A DNA stretch of 64,000 nucleotides from Lachnospiraceae bacterium. Its GTDB lineage: Bacteria > Bacillota > Clostridia > Lachnospirales > Lachnospiraceae. Below the pieces are notes generated by a model. It was given only the letters and a program-made list of their open reading frames with translations. It did no database searches and was not told where the DNA came from. Below are positions 33,152 through 41,695 of the stretch, piece after piece. The DNA lies in assembly GCA_910574195.1 (NCBI GenBank), contig CAJTBF010000019.1, forward strand, positions 1-64,000, given 5' to 3'. The translations under genes were made by a program, and so were the position numbers. Positions within the stretch are counted from its first letter, which is position 1. Every line of letters starts with the position of its first letter.

Positions 33152-33278
33152 TTGCAATCTTATTCAATTTACTCTATAATACAAATTAGGAAGAGATAAC
33201 CGCCCACAAAGTGGTTAGCCTCCGTGGTAAACTACAAGCCTACCTAGACCGCCAAGTACAAGGTAGGCTTATTTATTT
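33152..33278 (+). ncRNA. Candidate antitoxin RNA of cassette 1
   Basis: Promoter TTGCAA (33152-33157), 17 bases, TATAAT (33175-33180). The RNA would start near 33187 and end at a terminator with arms AAGCCTACCT and AGGTAGGCTT (33236-33270) plus ATTTATTTT, about 90 bases. It converges on, and just overlaps, the 3' end of the toxin gene. Its 5' segment AGAGATAACCG...GTGGTTAGCCTCC (33192-33223) copies the toxin mRNA leader. Confidence 0.6.
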
Positions 33279-33368
33279 TCGCTTGTTGTTCCTATCAATG
33301 TAGGCAAGCAATGCGATTAGAAACGTTCCGAAAAGAATTAATAAACTTAATACCTCGTATGTATCCAT
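33273..33368 (-). CDS. Holin-like toxin peptide 1 (type I toxin candidate)
   Basis: A 31-residue peptide with a short start (DTYEVL), one hydrophobic helix (SLLILFGTFLIALLAYI) and a basic tail (DRNNKRK). This is the form of the 'putative holin-like toxin' family of Firmicutes prophages, small membrane peptides whose mRNA is silenced by an antisense RNA. GGGGAGG lies before the ATG, and the leader carries TAGCCTCCC, which can pair with it and hide it. A TATAAT lies upstream (33432-33437), with a weak -35. It sits between holin and endolysin. Confidence 0.75.
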   Translation of the reverse strand: MDTYEVLSLLILFGTFLIALLAYIDRNNKRK

Positions 33369-33395
33369 CCGCACCACCTCCCCTCTTTTGTGAGT

Positions 33396-33428
33396 CGGGA
33401 GGCTACCACCCTGTAACACGGTTATCTC
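33396..33428 (-). repeat. Inverted copy of the antitoxin 5' segment in the toxin 1 leader
   Basis: On the minus strand AGAGATAACCGTG...GGTGGTAGCCTCCC, matching the plus-strand copy at 33192-33223. Both RNAs therefore begin with nearly the same sequence. Confidence 0.75.
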
Positions 33429-33470
33429 TCTATTATATTATCATCCTGCCTTTGTTCTGGCAATCTTTAT

Positions 33471-33962
33471 TTATCCCGGCATATCATCGTTTCTTTTCTG
33501 TTTCCCTGCAATCTCTTCCCCCTGCTCGCCCATTTCCTCAACCTGGGATTTTATATTTCTTACAATCGGCTCCAGAAAACCAGGGATATTTACCCCCATA
33601 TCTTTAATATTCTCCAAAATACTGATAATCTCATTGCACAAGATCCATAACGCTACAATACAGGCCACTAAAAAGGTAAACGGCAGCGAAATTCCCACGA
33701 TCTCGGAAGCATAAATCAGCATCTGGTCAATGATTGCACCTACCACAATAAGAAGCCACATGCTTACCTTTTTCATAATTCCCCGGATACTTTTATAGGA
33801 ATTGATATCCTGTGCTCTGTATATGGAAGCCATCAGACCGGTCGCATAATCAATGATGTTACACGACACTACCAGAAGAACCGGCAATGCCAGCACTCCC
33901 AGCAATGAGGATAGAAAGCCAAAAAAAGCGGCAAAGACCGCCTTAAAATAATTTGCATTCAT
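33471..33962 (-). CDS. Phage holin (toxin secretion/phage lysis family)
   Basis: A 163-residue membrane protein of the phage_holin_4 (TcdE/Cph1-like) family that forms the lesions through which the endolysin acts. The recognisable core is NIIDYATGLMASIYRAQDIN-SYKSIRGIMKKVSMW, with about four membrane segments (LSSLLGVLALPVLLVV, LLIVVGAIIDQMLI, FLVACIVALWIL). A charged C-terminal tail ends KQKRNDDMPG. The start is the ATG at 33962 behind AAAGGAGAG. Confidence 0.92.
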   Translation of the reverse strand: MNANYFKAVFAAFFGFLSSLLGVLALPVLLVVSCNIIDYATGLMASIYRAQDINSYKSIRGIMKKVSMWLLIVVGAIIDQMLIYASEIVGISLPFTFLVACIVALWILCNEIISILENIKDMGVNIPGFLEPIVRNIKSQVEEMGEQGEEIAGKQKRNDDMPG

Positions 33963-34102
33963 AACGTACTCTCCTTTCTTTTCCAACACGCATTTCCAAA
34001 ATAAAAAGACCTTCCCGGCCCCGCTCTGATCTCTATCCTGTTTTTCATTTTCCTCTTCCTTTCTGCTGTATTTTTATCTCCTTTTACAGGAACCATCCAA
34101 CT

Positions 34103-34127
34103 AAAAAAGGCATCCGAAAGGATACCT
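34103..34127 (-). terminator. Leftward terminator of toxin cassette 2
   Basis: On the minus strand AGGTATCC-TTTC-GGATGCCT followed by TTTTTAG. It is placed just left of the opposing RNA promoter, as in cassette 1. Confidence 0.85.
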
Positions 34128-34136
34128 AAAAAACTA

Positions 34137-34278
34137 TTGAATTAAATGGATTCACATGTTATGATAAACATACAGAGGGAAACCAGAGAAGCGGCCTACC
34201 CTCCAAATACGCAACAATTACACTGCTAAAAGCAGTATGCCGTCACTATTGGCAGTAGTGGCGGCTATTTCTTTTTCC
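34137..34278 (+). ncRNA. Candidate antitoxin RNA of cassette 2
   Basis: Promoter TTGAAT (34137-34142), 17 bases, TATGAT (34160-34165). The RNA starts near 34172 and ends at arms GCCGTCACTA and TAGTGGCGGC, then TATTTCTTTTT, about 105 bases. It overlaps the toxin 3' end. Its 5' segment GGGAAACCAGAGAAGCGGC (34177-34204) matches the toxin leader on the other strand. Confidence 0.65.
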
Positions 34279-34357
34279 CTTTAAAGATTGTATAGCACAA
34301 TCCGACAAGGGCAACGATAAATATACAAAATTGGAATAAATCCGCATATGTAACCAT
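34265..34357 (-). CDS. Holin-like toxin peptide 2 (type I toxin candidate)
   Basis: A 30-residue peptide: start MVTYADLFQF, helix CIFIVALVGLCYTIF, basic tail KGKKK. This is a very typical member of the phage holin-like toxin family. I choose the ATG at 34357 because AAGGAGG is eight bases upstream; an ATG at 34363 is too close. The leader holds a tetraloop hairpin TTACCCTC-TTCG-GAGGGGTAA, and a following CCCTCC that can pair with the ribosome site. Promoter at 34442-34470. It differs in sequence from toxin 1, so each pair is probably specific. Confidence 0.8.
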   Translation of the reverse strand: MVTYADLFQFCIFIVALVGLCYTIFKGKKK

Positions 34358-34403
34358 CGTCATCCCCTCCTTCCTCTTTGGTCTGGAGGGTTACCCCTCC
34401 GAA

Positions 34404-34434
34404 GAGGGTAAGCCGCCCGGCTCTCTGGTTTCCC
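34404..34434 (-). repeat. Inverted copy of the antitoxin 5' segment in the toxin 2 leader
   Basis: On the minus strand GGGAAACCAGAGAGCCGGGC...TTACCCTC, matching the plus-strand copy at 34177-34204. Confidence 0.8.
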
Positions 34435-34441
34435 GTGTTTC

Positions 34442-34470
34442 ATTATATCATGAAGTTTCTATGCGTACAA
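34442..34470 (-). promoter_or_regulatory. Promoter of toxin 2
   Basis: TTGTAC (34465-34470), 17-base spacer, TATAAT (34442-34447) on the minus strand. Confidence 0.8.
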
Positions 34471-34486
34471 TTAAGATATAATTGTT

Positions 34487-35950
34487 TTACCCCAGTTGGA
34501 ACCATTTCACTTCTTTGCCACCTTTGGCAACATTCATTCCGGACCATGTACGTAATGTATTTGCATCCACATATCCCTGTAATATATAATAAGAATCCGA
34601 ACCATTATGCACCTGTCCCGGTTCGAGAAGTCCCCGTGTTCTTAAAACAGCCCCGTAGTTAGAAGTCCCGGGAGGTAAATTGCCACCGGCCGCCACCCAT
34701 TCTGAAACACCCCATGATTTTATTCCTTTCACATTTTGAGCTACCGGATCAAATTCACTGCTTGTAACTAATTTCACCCACTCACGGAACGAACTTCCAC
34801 TGTCCTCAATCGTTCTAAGATAGATTCCATCATTCAAATGTGGTATTACGATTTGTCTGGTGTAGCCTGTCCCCGTTGCATAATCAACAATCATCTTAAA
34901 TGCTTTATTTGTAGGACAATTTAGTAATGTATTGGCGTCTGCATTAGATATGCAATAATAATTTCCAAGCGTCCTATACGTGTTCAGATCTGCACCACTT
35001 GGGATTTTCGTTCCTCCGGATAAAGTAGCCGTTAATTTATGCAAATTATCAACGATTGCTAAACTTCTTATCCCCGACCATGTACCGTTGCTGATAGTAT
35101 AATAAGCAGGTGTAGTATTATGCGAAAAGTTTAACGCGTATCCGTATAATTTATTATAATACGAGTAACATGTCCAAACTACATTGCTGCTTCCATAATT
35201 CGTAAACACAACTCTGTATGCTCCGGCAGTACCTGCATCCGCAAATGCTTCATTCCAGTACTTCTGCAGAACTTCAATATGGGAACTGCATTCTGTGTCT
35301 ACATACTTTTTCAGTTTAAAATTAAAATTGGTGGCGTTCAGTGCAGCTTCCAAGCTGCCAACCTGTTCCTGTACGTTCTTATATGAAGACCAGGTTTGTC
35401 CACCGTCACCTGTCGTAGTGATCGCTGTGTTGCCTGTCCCGTAACCGTATATCACAATGGAAGCAATCATGTTTGTTCTTTTGATCAGCAATCCTCCTGC
35501 ATATTTCCATTCCGGAGCACCGGAGGGCAGCTCATCTGCAGGTGTGTTTGTATTTGTTAAAAAATACGTTGCACCAACATTTCCGTTTTCGAGTAATTCC
35601 GTACGTGTCGAATCGAATATTAATATTTTAAGATTATCCAGTCTATCTCTCGGTAAACCGGATGTAGCAACCTTCCCTCCGCCATCTGTTTCCATAATTC
35701 TGTTTGCTTCCAAACTTTCTCCAAGCAATGTACTTGCAGAACCGCTTTCCAACGTCTCATACAGCTTCGACAGCTTCCCAAGTGCTACACTCATGGAATC
35801 CCCGGACTGTACATTCGCCAGCTCTGTTGCCTGCTCGAAGGTGATGGGGGCATTCGAGACATCTCCGGTTCCACCGCTACCTCCCATATTTGCATATTTA
35901 ACATATTCTTTTTTATTTTCCCGTAGCTCTATTTTTCCAATACTCACCAT
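34487..35950 (-). CDS. Tail fibre / receptor-binding protein with pyocin-knob-like segments
   Basis: A 487-residue fibre. The N-terminal part (GKIELRENKKEYVKYANMGG) resembles the same region of the next protein, suggesting a common attachment point. Two segments, near residues 195-265 and 305-385, show knob-like features such as TLGNYYCISNADANTLLNCP and YTRQIVIPHLNDGIYLRTI. The C-terminal part (GGNLPPGTSNYGAVLRTRGL) is probably the host-binding tip. It is the last gene of the leftward tail operon. GGAGGGAAA precedes the ATG. Confidence 0.75.
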   Translation of the reverse strand: MVSIGKIELRENKKEYVKYANMGGSGGTGDVSNAPITFEQATELANVQSGDSMSVALGKLSKLYETLESGSASTLLGESLEANRIMETDGGGKVATSGLPRDRLDNLKILIFDSTRTELLENGNVGATYFLTNTNTPADELPSGAPEWKYAGGLLIKRTNMIASIVIYGYGTGNTAITTTGDGGQTWSSYKNVQEQVGSLEAALNATNFNFKLKKYVDTECSSHIEVLQKYWNEAFADAGTAGAYRVVFTNYGSSNVVWTCYSYYNKLYGYALNFSHNTTPAYYTISNGTWSGIRSLAIVDNLHKLTATLSGGTKIPSGADLNTYRTLGNYYCISNADANTLLNCPTNKAFKMIVDYATGTGYTRQIVIPHLNDGIYLRTIEDSGSSFREWVKLVTSSEFDPVAQNVKGIKSWGVSEWVAAGGNLPPGTSNYGAVLRTRGLLEPGQVHNGSDSYYILQGYVDANTLRTWSGMNVAKGGKEVKWFQLG

Positions 35951-35958
35951 TTTCCCTC

Positions 35959-37179
35959 CTAAATGCAGAACCCGTATCTCAGATAAAATGATGCCGTCAG
36001 GTTATAACTCTGCAAACTTCCGTTCGTATTACACGCAAAGGCCTGATGAACACTGGTCGTATTATGACGTGTTCTCGTCCAATAACCACGATTGACAAGA
36101 TTTCTGATTTCATCTGACTTCATCCCTTCGTATTGGGTTCCTTCTGCCTTTACCCCATTCGGTAAAGGATTTACAACTTCACTCCCTGCTAACAAAAATA
36201 AGTAAAATTCCACATCATATAATGTATTCAACGGTACTGCACCATAAATTTTTTTTGATACTTTTTTAATATACGGCTTTGGATCTGCAATACCGTTTTC
36301 CCCGTTTGTGTACATATTATCCAAAATCTCATTTGCCTTACTTTGCATATATTGTATGTTTGCCATGAGCGTGTAATATTGGCCTTGCGGCATTCTTTCT
36401 TCATCGCTAATTACAAAACTTATCCCCGCTTTTCCACTTCCATCCGCCAGGTCATCATGATCGAAACCAATGATGGTATACCCGTCCTTTTCATCCCCCA
36501 GATTCCAAAGTTCTTTTGCAATTCCTTCCCGTGATGCCTGATCAATTTGCGCCCACGTGTTATTTTCCAAAACCGGATCATATGCTTTCAGACTCCCGCT
36601 CACCTTATTCAGATCAGATCTTGTATAAACATTCTTATCTGTGTAAGGAAACAGTGTATAGTGATATTCAATATCCGATGAAACATCTATATCCTGAAAA
36701 CCTTCTGTCACGTATTGGTCTCGGGTAGTGCTGTCAACCACAAGGATTCCGTCATTCTCATTTTCAGGATATCCGTCCTCTTTCCGCATCACCTTCGTAC
36801 CAGCCCACTGTGCTACCAGTTCGCCGTTAAAAACAATGTCCTGCGGGTCCTCCCATGTCAGAGTCAGACTATTTGTCCCTTCTTTTTTAGACAGGTTCTG
36901 TACATTTCCCACCGGAACGCCAGAGGACTCATCTCCATCATCCACCACAAACACGGTTGTTCCTACCGGCAGTAGATCGCTTTCTAAAGCCTGCTCTAAT
37001 TCTGCCTTTGTTCCCACAAAATCAAGCGGCGGTTTATTTGTAAGATTCTCAAAATTCATAATATAAGGCAGATCTTTCCCGCCTATGGTATCCGCATTGC
37101 CTCCGGAAGCTGTACCTCCGCCTTCATTATTGGCAAACTCAGCGTACTTCCCATCTATGATTTTTCCGATTGCTCCCAT
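35959..37179 (-). CDS. Tail fibre or baseplate protein with an FN3-like domain
   Basis: A 406-residue protein. The start GKIIDGKYAEFANNEGGGTA is like that of the downstream fibre. A short alpha/beta segment GTKAELEQALESDLLPVGTTV-FVVDDG resembles one in the baseplate protein upstream (DFIGTKEELQGKIEAGEM). Residues ~105-205 look like fibronectin-III (LSKKEGTNSLTLTWEDP). The end (WTRTRHNTTSVHQAF, YLRYGFCI) resembles sulfatase-modifying/C-lectin-like tips of phage fibres. The start is the ATG at 37179 (GGAGGTGCAGACC upstream). Confidence 0.65.
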   Translation of the reverse strand: MGAIGKIIDGKYAEFANNEGGGTASGGNADTIGGKDLPYIMNFENLTNKPPLDFVGTKAELEQALESDLLPVGTTVFVVDDGDESSGVPVGNVQNLSKKEGTNSLTLTWEDPQDIVFNGELVAQWAGTKVMRKEDGYPENENDGILVVDSTTRDQYVTEGFQDIDVSSDIEYHYTLFPYTDKNVYTRSDLNKVSGSLKAYDPVLENNTWAQIDQASREGIAKELWNLGDEKDGYTIIGFDHDDLADGSGKAGISFVISDEERMPQGQYYTLMANIQYMQSKANEILDNMYTNGENGIADPKPYIKKVSKKIYGAVPLNTLYDVEFYLFLLAGSEVVNPLPNGVKAEGTQYEGMKSDEIRNLVNRGYWTRTRHNTTSVHQAFACNTNGSLQSYNLTASFYLRYGFCI

Positions 37180-37191
37180 GGTCTGCACCTC

Positions 37192-38991
37192 CTATCCACG
37201 ATATTCAATCTGCGCACAGTTGTATTCGCTTGTTCCAATTCCACGAATTGCGCAATATAAACTTCTGGTACTCTCATACCCCACGTTGGAATCATATGTC
37301 ACAGAAACAAGCGAAAAATTAATTTCCAGACCGGAACCGTTTGCCGCTGGCCGAAATAAATATGCAATCTTGCACGTGGCCGCCACTTTAAAAGAACCAT
37401 TGTAATACAGATTAAATTCCTCTACAATCGGATTTGTATAGCGACTTGTAACCGAAAAATTCGCCTTTCTCCCGTATCCACCATAGTAATTCATTTCATT
37501 GTACAGACTTCTTGCACAACGCAAAACTTTGTAATCCGTTATGCGTGGAGAATCCCCTTCCCCACCCGTACCCGCGGTATAGAAATTTATCTCAAAAAGC
37601 ATTGGATCCGGCCTGGTATCACCCATCGGGATCACATACCTTCCTGTGGAAAGTCCTCTGATTAAAAGAAGAAGCTCATAAGCTCGCCAGTCCAACGTCC
37701 ACTCCGGCAGGCCGCCCTCCGCCGGAAGTTGCGACCAGCTATATATCCGTCGTAGCGGAAATCCTCCTGTCAATTCTGTTTTCATTGGTTTTAACGCAGC
37801 TTTTACAATCCCGTCATTATCATAGGTATTGATCTTCGTCCTTTCTTCCAATGCGTTGATCTGCTCCTGCAATTCCGGAGTTATACCTCCTCCTCCTCCG
37901 TTACCTACGCCGCCATCTGTCAGGAATACCGTCATACCTTCCGTCATTTCTCCGGCCTCGATCTTTCCCTGCAGTTCTTCCTTAGTTCCTATGAAATCCG
38001 TTACGAATTGACCAGATTGATTTCCTGCCAGAACCGCCCATTTTCCATCAACTGTCCAATAGACACTATTTCCAGCAGTATAAGATTGCTCGGCTCCTTC
38101 TGCAAATCGGTCATCCGTTACAAAATCATTGGAGATATTATACAGAAATCCCACCTTGGATTCTGCCGGAAGTTCTTCATACCTGATTGTCCCGGCCGGA
38201 ATAAAACCCCCGTCTGATCCTTTCTCCCCCTTCTCTCCTTTTTCTGCCACACGCAGCCAGTAAGTTTCATCTCCCGGAAGAATAGATTCTGAAGAAGTAT
38301 GGGATCTTTTACAGGCATATGCACTTCCTTCATAAGCAACTAAATCAATATAGGATCCATCATTCACATAGGCTGTTCCGGATGTCCAGGTACCTTTTAT
38401 CCGCATGGATGCTCCGCTTTGCCCTTTCTCTCCCTGCTCCCCTCTATCCCCTTTGGGAATGGTAAGGTTTAATACAGCATCCTTCGGGGTTCCCACATTC
38501 TCCACAGAAGCAGGTGTCCCGGCCTCTCCCGTAGTCACCTTTCCGATCTGTATTGTACCTGTAAATTCTCCATTATCTGCTTTTTGTATGATCTCTTCCA
38601 GACCTTTCAGTGTTTCATCAAATATGTCCGTTACATTTTCACTTTTCGTTGTCCCGTCCGCATAATTTTTCTGGACATGAACAGTAACGGCAAAGGTAAC
38701 CAGGCTCCGTTCCCCTTTTGACAGTTTAATCTGCAGGAAATTTTTACCGGCTACAGAAAACATCGTAGTCTTTACATTCACAGTCACATCATTTCCACTG
38801 ATTTCCGCTATGTCGTATTCTGCGGTTCCATCTGGCCGGCGGACATATACCAGTGCGCTGGTTCCCTGTGCAATGACATAATCCCGGATATGAAAGATAA
38901 TGAGAAGATCATTCGTACTCTGCACATAAGCTATATGATCAAAATTACTTTGATTTTGCTTTACAAAAATGTCTTTTTCAATTGCATTCAT
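37192..38991 (-). CDS. BppU-like upper baseplate protein with short collagen-like segments
   Basis: The N-terminal ~130 residues (DHIAYVQSTNDLLIIFHIRD-YVI) resemble the BppU-type fold that links the baseplate to receptor-binding proteins. Two collagen-like runs follow (GDRGEQGEKGQSG and KGEKGEKGSDG), around a carbohydrate-binding-like segment (DLVAYEGSAYACKRSHTS). The C-terminal domain (residues ~430-599) is unassigned. GAGGAATATGG precedes the ATG, and the frame overlaps the end of the small gene upstream by 14 bases. Confidence 0.75.
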   Translation of the reverse strand: MNAIEKDIFVKQNQSNFDHIAYVQSTNDLLIIFHIRDYVIAQGTSALVYVRRPDGTAEYDIAEISGNDVTVNVKTTMFSVAGKNFLQIKLSKGERSLVTFAVTVHVQKNYADGTTKSENVTDIFDETLKGLEEIIQKADNGEFTGTIQIGKVTTGEAGTPASVENVGTPKDAVLNLTIPKGDRGEQGEKGQSGASMRIKGTWTSGTAYVNDGSYIDLVAYEGSAYACKRSHTSSESILPGDETYWLRVAEKGEKGEKGSDGGFIPAGTIRYEELPAESKVGFLYNISNDFVTDDRFAEGAEQSYTAGNSVYWTVDGKWAVLAGNQSGQFVTDFIGTKEELQGKIEAGEMTEGMTVFLTDGGVGNGGGGGITPELQEQINALEERTKINTYDNDGIVKAALKPMKTELTGGFPLRRIYSWSQLPAEGGLPEWTLDWRAYELLLLIRGLSTGRYVIPMGDTRPDPMLFEINFYTAGTGGEGDSPRITDYKVLRCARSLYNEMNYYGGYGRKANFSVTSRYTNPIVEEFNLYYNGSFKVAATCKIAYLFRPAANGSGLEINFSLVSVTYDSNVGYESTRSLYCAIRGIGTSEYNCAQIEYRG

Positions 38992-39229
38992 CCATATTCC
39001 TCATTTCTTCCAAAATTTTCTGCTGCTCCAAAAATTCCCCGGATAACTGTTCCGTTTTTGCCATACTTAAATCCAGTAAAATTTCTTTTACTACGGTCAT
39101 CATCAGGCCGGCAGGTATATTGTTTGCCTGCATACAAGAAAGTACATAACTTCCAATATCCGTTTTTGCCATATCCAGAATCACATATAGCGGTGTCTTT
39201 ATTGCCTGATTCTTATTTTTATCATCCAT
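38978..39229 (-). CDS. 83-residue helical baseplate-region protein
   Basis: A small helical protein (TPLYVILDMAKTDIGSYVLS, VVKEILLDLSMAKTEQL, EFLEQQKILEEMRNMDE) with no recognised family. It overlaps the start of the BppU-like gene by 14 bases, so it is translationally coupled. GGAG lies eleven bases upstream of the ATG. Its position suggests a structural or chaperone role for the baseplate. Confidence 0.7.
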   Translation of the reverse strand: MDDKNKNQAIKTPLYVILDMAKTDIGSYVLSCMQANNIPAGLMMTVVKEILLDLSMAKTEQLSGEFLEQQKILEEMRNMDECN

Positions 39230-39233
39230 TTTT

Positions 39234-39392
39234 TTACTTCTCCTTTTTTATCTGTGGAAAGACAAAATGTCCTTCCCCTGACACTCCCGGTTTTTCTGAT
39301 TTCCCTTTCGGATCACCTTCTAAATATACAGATGTATCTTCTGGCGCTTTTTCCAAAATAAGAACTTCCTCTACTTTTTTATTCTTTTCCAC
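39234..39392 (-). CDS. 52-residue protein, GTG start
   Basis: A short frame after the tail endopeptidase gene, starting at a GTG at 39392 with AGAGGAAGAG upstream. The acidic/basic sequence includes KKVEEVLILEKAPEDTSVYL and PGVSGEGHFVFPQ. Tight spacing to both neighbours and a ribosome site support it; function unknown. Confidence 0.6.
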   Translation of the reverse strand: MEKNKKVEEVLILEKAPEDTSVYLEGDPKGKSEKPGVSGEGHFVFPQIKKEK

Positions 39393-39412
39393 AATCTCTT
39401 CCTCTTTTATAC

Positions 39413-41695
39413 TTAAACGTCTGTAATAATTCCATTTCTTACAGTAGCTGTACGCCAGCGCCAGGAAATGCCGCCATCCGCATTATTCTCAATAGATTCT
39501 ATAAACTTGAATGTGCCATTGTAAGGTGTTATTCCGTTTATCGCAACAAGATTATTTATTTTCACATTTTGAATCGTCCAATTGTGGAAATCCATATCAG
39601 AATACACATCACAGTCTGTATTGCCTGGAATATTAAAAGAATCTCTTACCTTTAAATCTTTTATATACACATTTTGAATTTCATGATCCATAAAATCTGT
39701 ATTACAAGATACATAAAACGTTCCGGATTTATAGGTGGAAAATGTTTTGTTGGCATAAAGTAACCTTACTATATAATAATCCAGTGCAGCGTCTGTCCTC
39801 GAAGCCCATGCCATATACGCTCCTGTACTTTCAAGATCAAATACAAGTCCTTTATATGACTCATACCCATTCATTTGATTGGTCCCAATATACCCGACAT
39901 CTGTATCTCCATGAGTCAAGTACATTCTCCCGCCATAAATAGACACCCCGGTTGTAGGTGTCTTGCAATAAATAGAACCGCCTTTCACATAGACTCCGTC
40001 TTTATCCCAACGACCAATTGTTACCCCTTCTGCATCAAGAATACGTAACTTCCCGTTTACATTATTCGAGCCACCCAGTTCCAGTGTCCCGCCTTTTATA
40101 TAAGTGGCGTTGACATACAGTTCCCCCTTTGACATATAAATGCCTTTTGACTTCCCATTATTTGTCACTTTATTGAATGCGTCTTCCTGTGTCCAGCTAT
40201 CTTTGAAATAGTCCTCTGCCGCCTGGCCATCAACCATAAATCCCTGTGCGGACAATGAAAATTCTCCTCTGTCCAGATCCCAGTAGTTTTTCCCGCGCTT
40301 ATCAGACAGAATTCCCGTCACAATGATGTTTGCAAGTAAACCATTGGCAGTCAAAGCAGTCGTCCAGTCCCAGTCTCTTCCGTCTTCTGTCCGTCTTTTG
40401 GATATCTGCAGCCCCTGGGTTCCCAACGCCAAAGCGCCGTATAAATTGGAATTCGGATCCAGATCTTCAAAGAGGATCGCCCGTACGTCCTGCCTTTGCG
40501 CCACATTTTTCTGATACCAGAGTTGCGTCTTCGCGGCGTCCAGAAAGCCTTTCACGGCTCCGGCAACAACAGAACCATCCTCCCGGATCGCGTCGGTAAC
40601 ACGGTTTAGAATACTTTCCAGATCTGCATCAATATTTGAAAAATAATCCAGTTCCGGACTCCCAAGTTCTTCCTCGATATTCTTTTGTAAAATGCAATCA
40701 TACGTAATCCTTATCACGCGGGCCTTTGTTTCAATTCCAAGCGCCCGATGGATGCAGCGGATCGTATCTCCCAGCATGACAGTTTCCAGAACCTCGTAAT
40801 CCTTGTATTCTTCCATTTTGGAAAGATCCAGCATATCAATCACATAATTACATTTCGGCAGGTCATATCCTTCATCGAACATTGCACGACTTCGTTTAAT
40901 CAGCTCCGCGCGCAATTCTGCAAGAGTAGAAAAACCTTCTTCCCCTTCTTCACAGTCTTCCGCAAGTTTCACTTCCTCAAATTTCACGAGTTTAGTATAT
41001 ATGATCGGATATTTATTGATGTTTGGGCTGTCCACCCAAGGTTTACTACCTGTCAGCATATGTCCATTGTAGGACATGGGAACAATCCGGGTGATTAGTT
41101 CATTCCTGTCAATGGTTTCCTCAATGGAATTCAGATTTCGTCCAAATTCTGCACGTACACCATAGTCCCCGCCGACACGGTCATTTATGATCACCCGGAA
41201 ATTATCATATAAAATTTCTCCGCCCCAGCGGTTTAGAAAGGAATGGTCAATATCTCCCTGCAACGCTTCTATAAGATTCCGATTGATGTAATAAGCCGTA
41301 TTTACCGCAGTGATATTTGATGACGCCTGATACCGGGTTCCGGCCGTTATAATGTTCAATGCTTCCTGACCGTTCTTTGCCGTTGGCCGCGTATCCAACA
41401 GGAATACGTCTTTTGCCGCATCAAAAAAGACCGGCCGGGCATACACCGTGATCTGGGTATACGTTTTCTGCTTTTTATGTATCCGGAACAGCTGCCTTTC
41501 CCCTACGGGTGTCGGTGCGCAAATTACATTTCCTTCTTTCAGATACTCCCAACGCCCTTCTTCATCCACCAGATGTTTCAAAGTCAGTTCCCAGTTTCCG
41601 TTTAATTCCATCTCCAATTCACAGGAATCCGGAAACAGGACCATGTCTCCGTTCATCTCATAATTTGTATTTGACGCTTCATATACCTGTATCAT
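39413..41695 (-). CDS. Tail-associated minor structural protein (prophage endopeptidase tail family)
   Basis: A 760-residue tail-tip protein. The N-terminal ~380 residues match the phage minor structural protein / Tal family: IQVYEASNTNYEMNGDMVL, then RHINRNL-type segments with NDRVGGDYGVRAEFGRN, then EVLETVMLGDTIRCIHRALG-IETKARV. The C-terminal half contains beta-helical repeats (GLLANIIVTGILSDKRG, GVSIYGGRMYLTHGD) typical of fibre-like tails. The start is the ATG at 41695 with GGTGGAG upstream, overlapping the Dit gene stop. It builds the tail tip with Dit. Confidence 0.85.
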   Translation of the reverse strand: MIQVYEASNTNYEMNGDMVLFPDSCELEMELNGNWELTLKHLVDEEGRWEYLKEGNVICAPTPVGERQLFRIHKKQKTYTQITVYARPVFFDAAKDVFLLDTRPTAKNGQEALNIITAGTRYQASSNITAVNTAYYINRNLIEALQGDIDHSFLNRWGGEILYDNFRVIINDRVGGDYGVRAEFGRNLNSIEETIDRNELITRIVPMSYNGHMLTGSKPWVDSPNINKYPIIYTKLVKFEEVKLAEDCEEGEEGFSTLAELRAELIKRSRAMFDEGYDLPKCNYVIDMLDLSKMEEYKDYEVLETVMLGDTIRCIHRALGIETKARVIRITYDCILQKNIEEELGSPELDYFSNIDADLESILNRVTDAIREDGSVVAGAVKGFLDAAKTQLWYQKNVAQRQDVRAILFEDLDPNSNLYGALALGTQGLQISKRRTEDGRDWDWTTALTANGLLANIIVTGILSDKRGKNYWDLDRGEFSLSAQGFMVDGQAAEDYFKDSWTQEDAFNKVTNNGKSKGIYMSKGELYVNATYIKGGTLELGGSNNVNGKLRILDAEGVTIGRWDKDGVYVKGGSIYCKTPTTGVSIYGGRMYLTHGDTDVGYIGTNQMNGYESYKGLVFDLESTGAYMAWASRTDAALDYYIVRLLYANKTFSTYKSGTFYVSCNTDFMDHEIQNVYIKDLKVRDSFNIPGNTDCDVYSDMDFHNWTIQNVKINNLVAINGITPYNGTFKFIESIENNADGGISWRWRTATVRNGIITDV

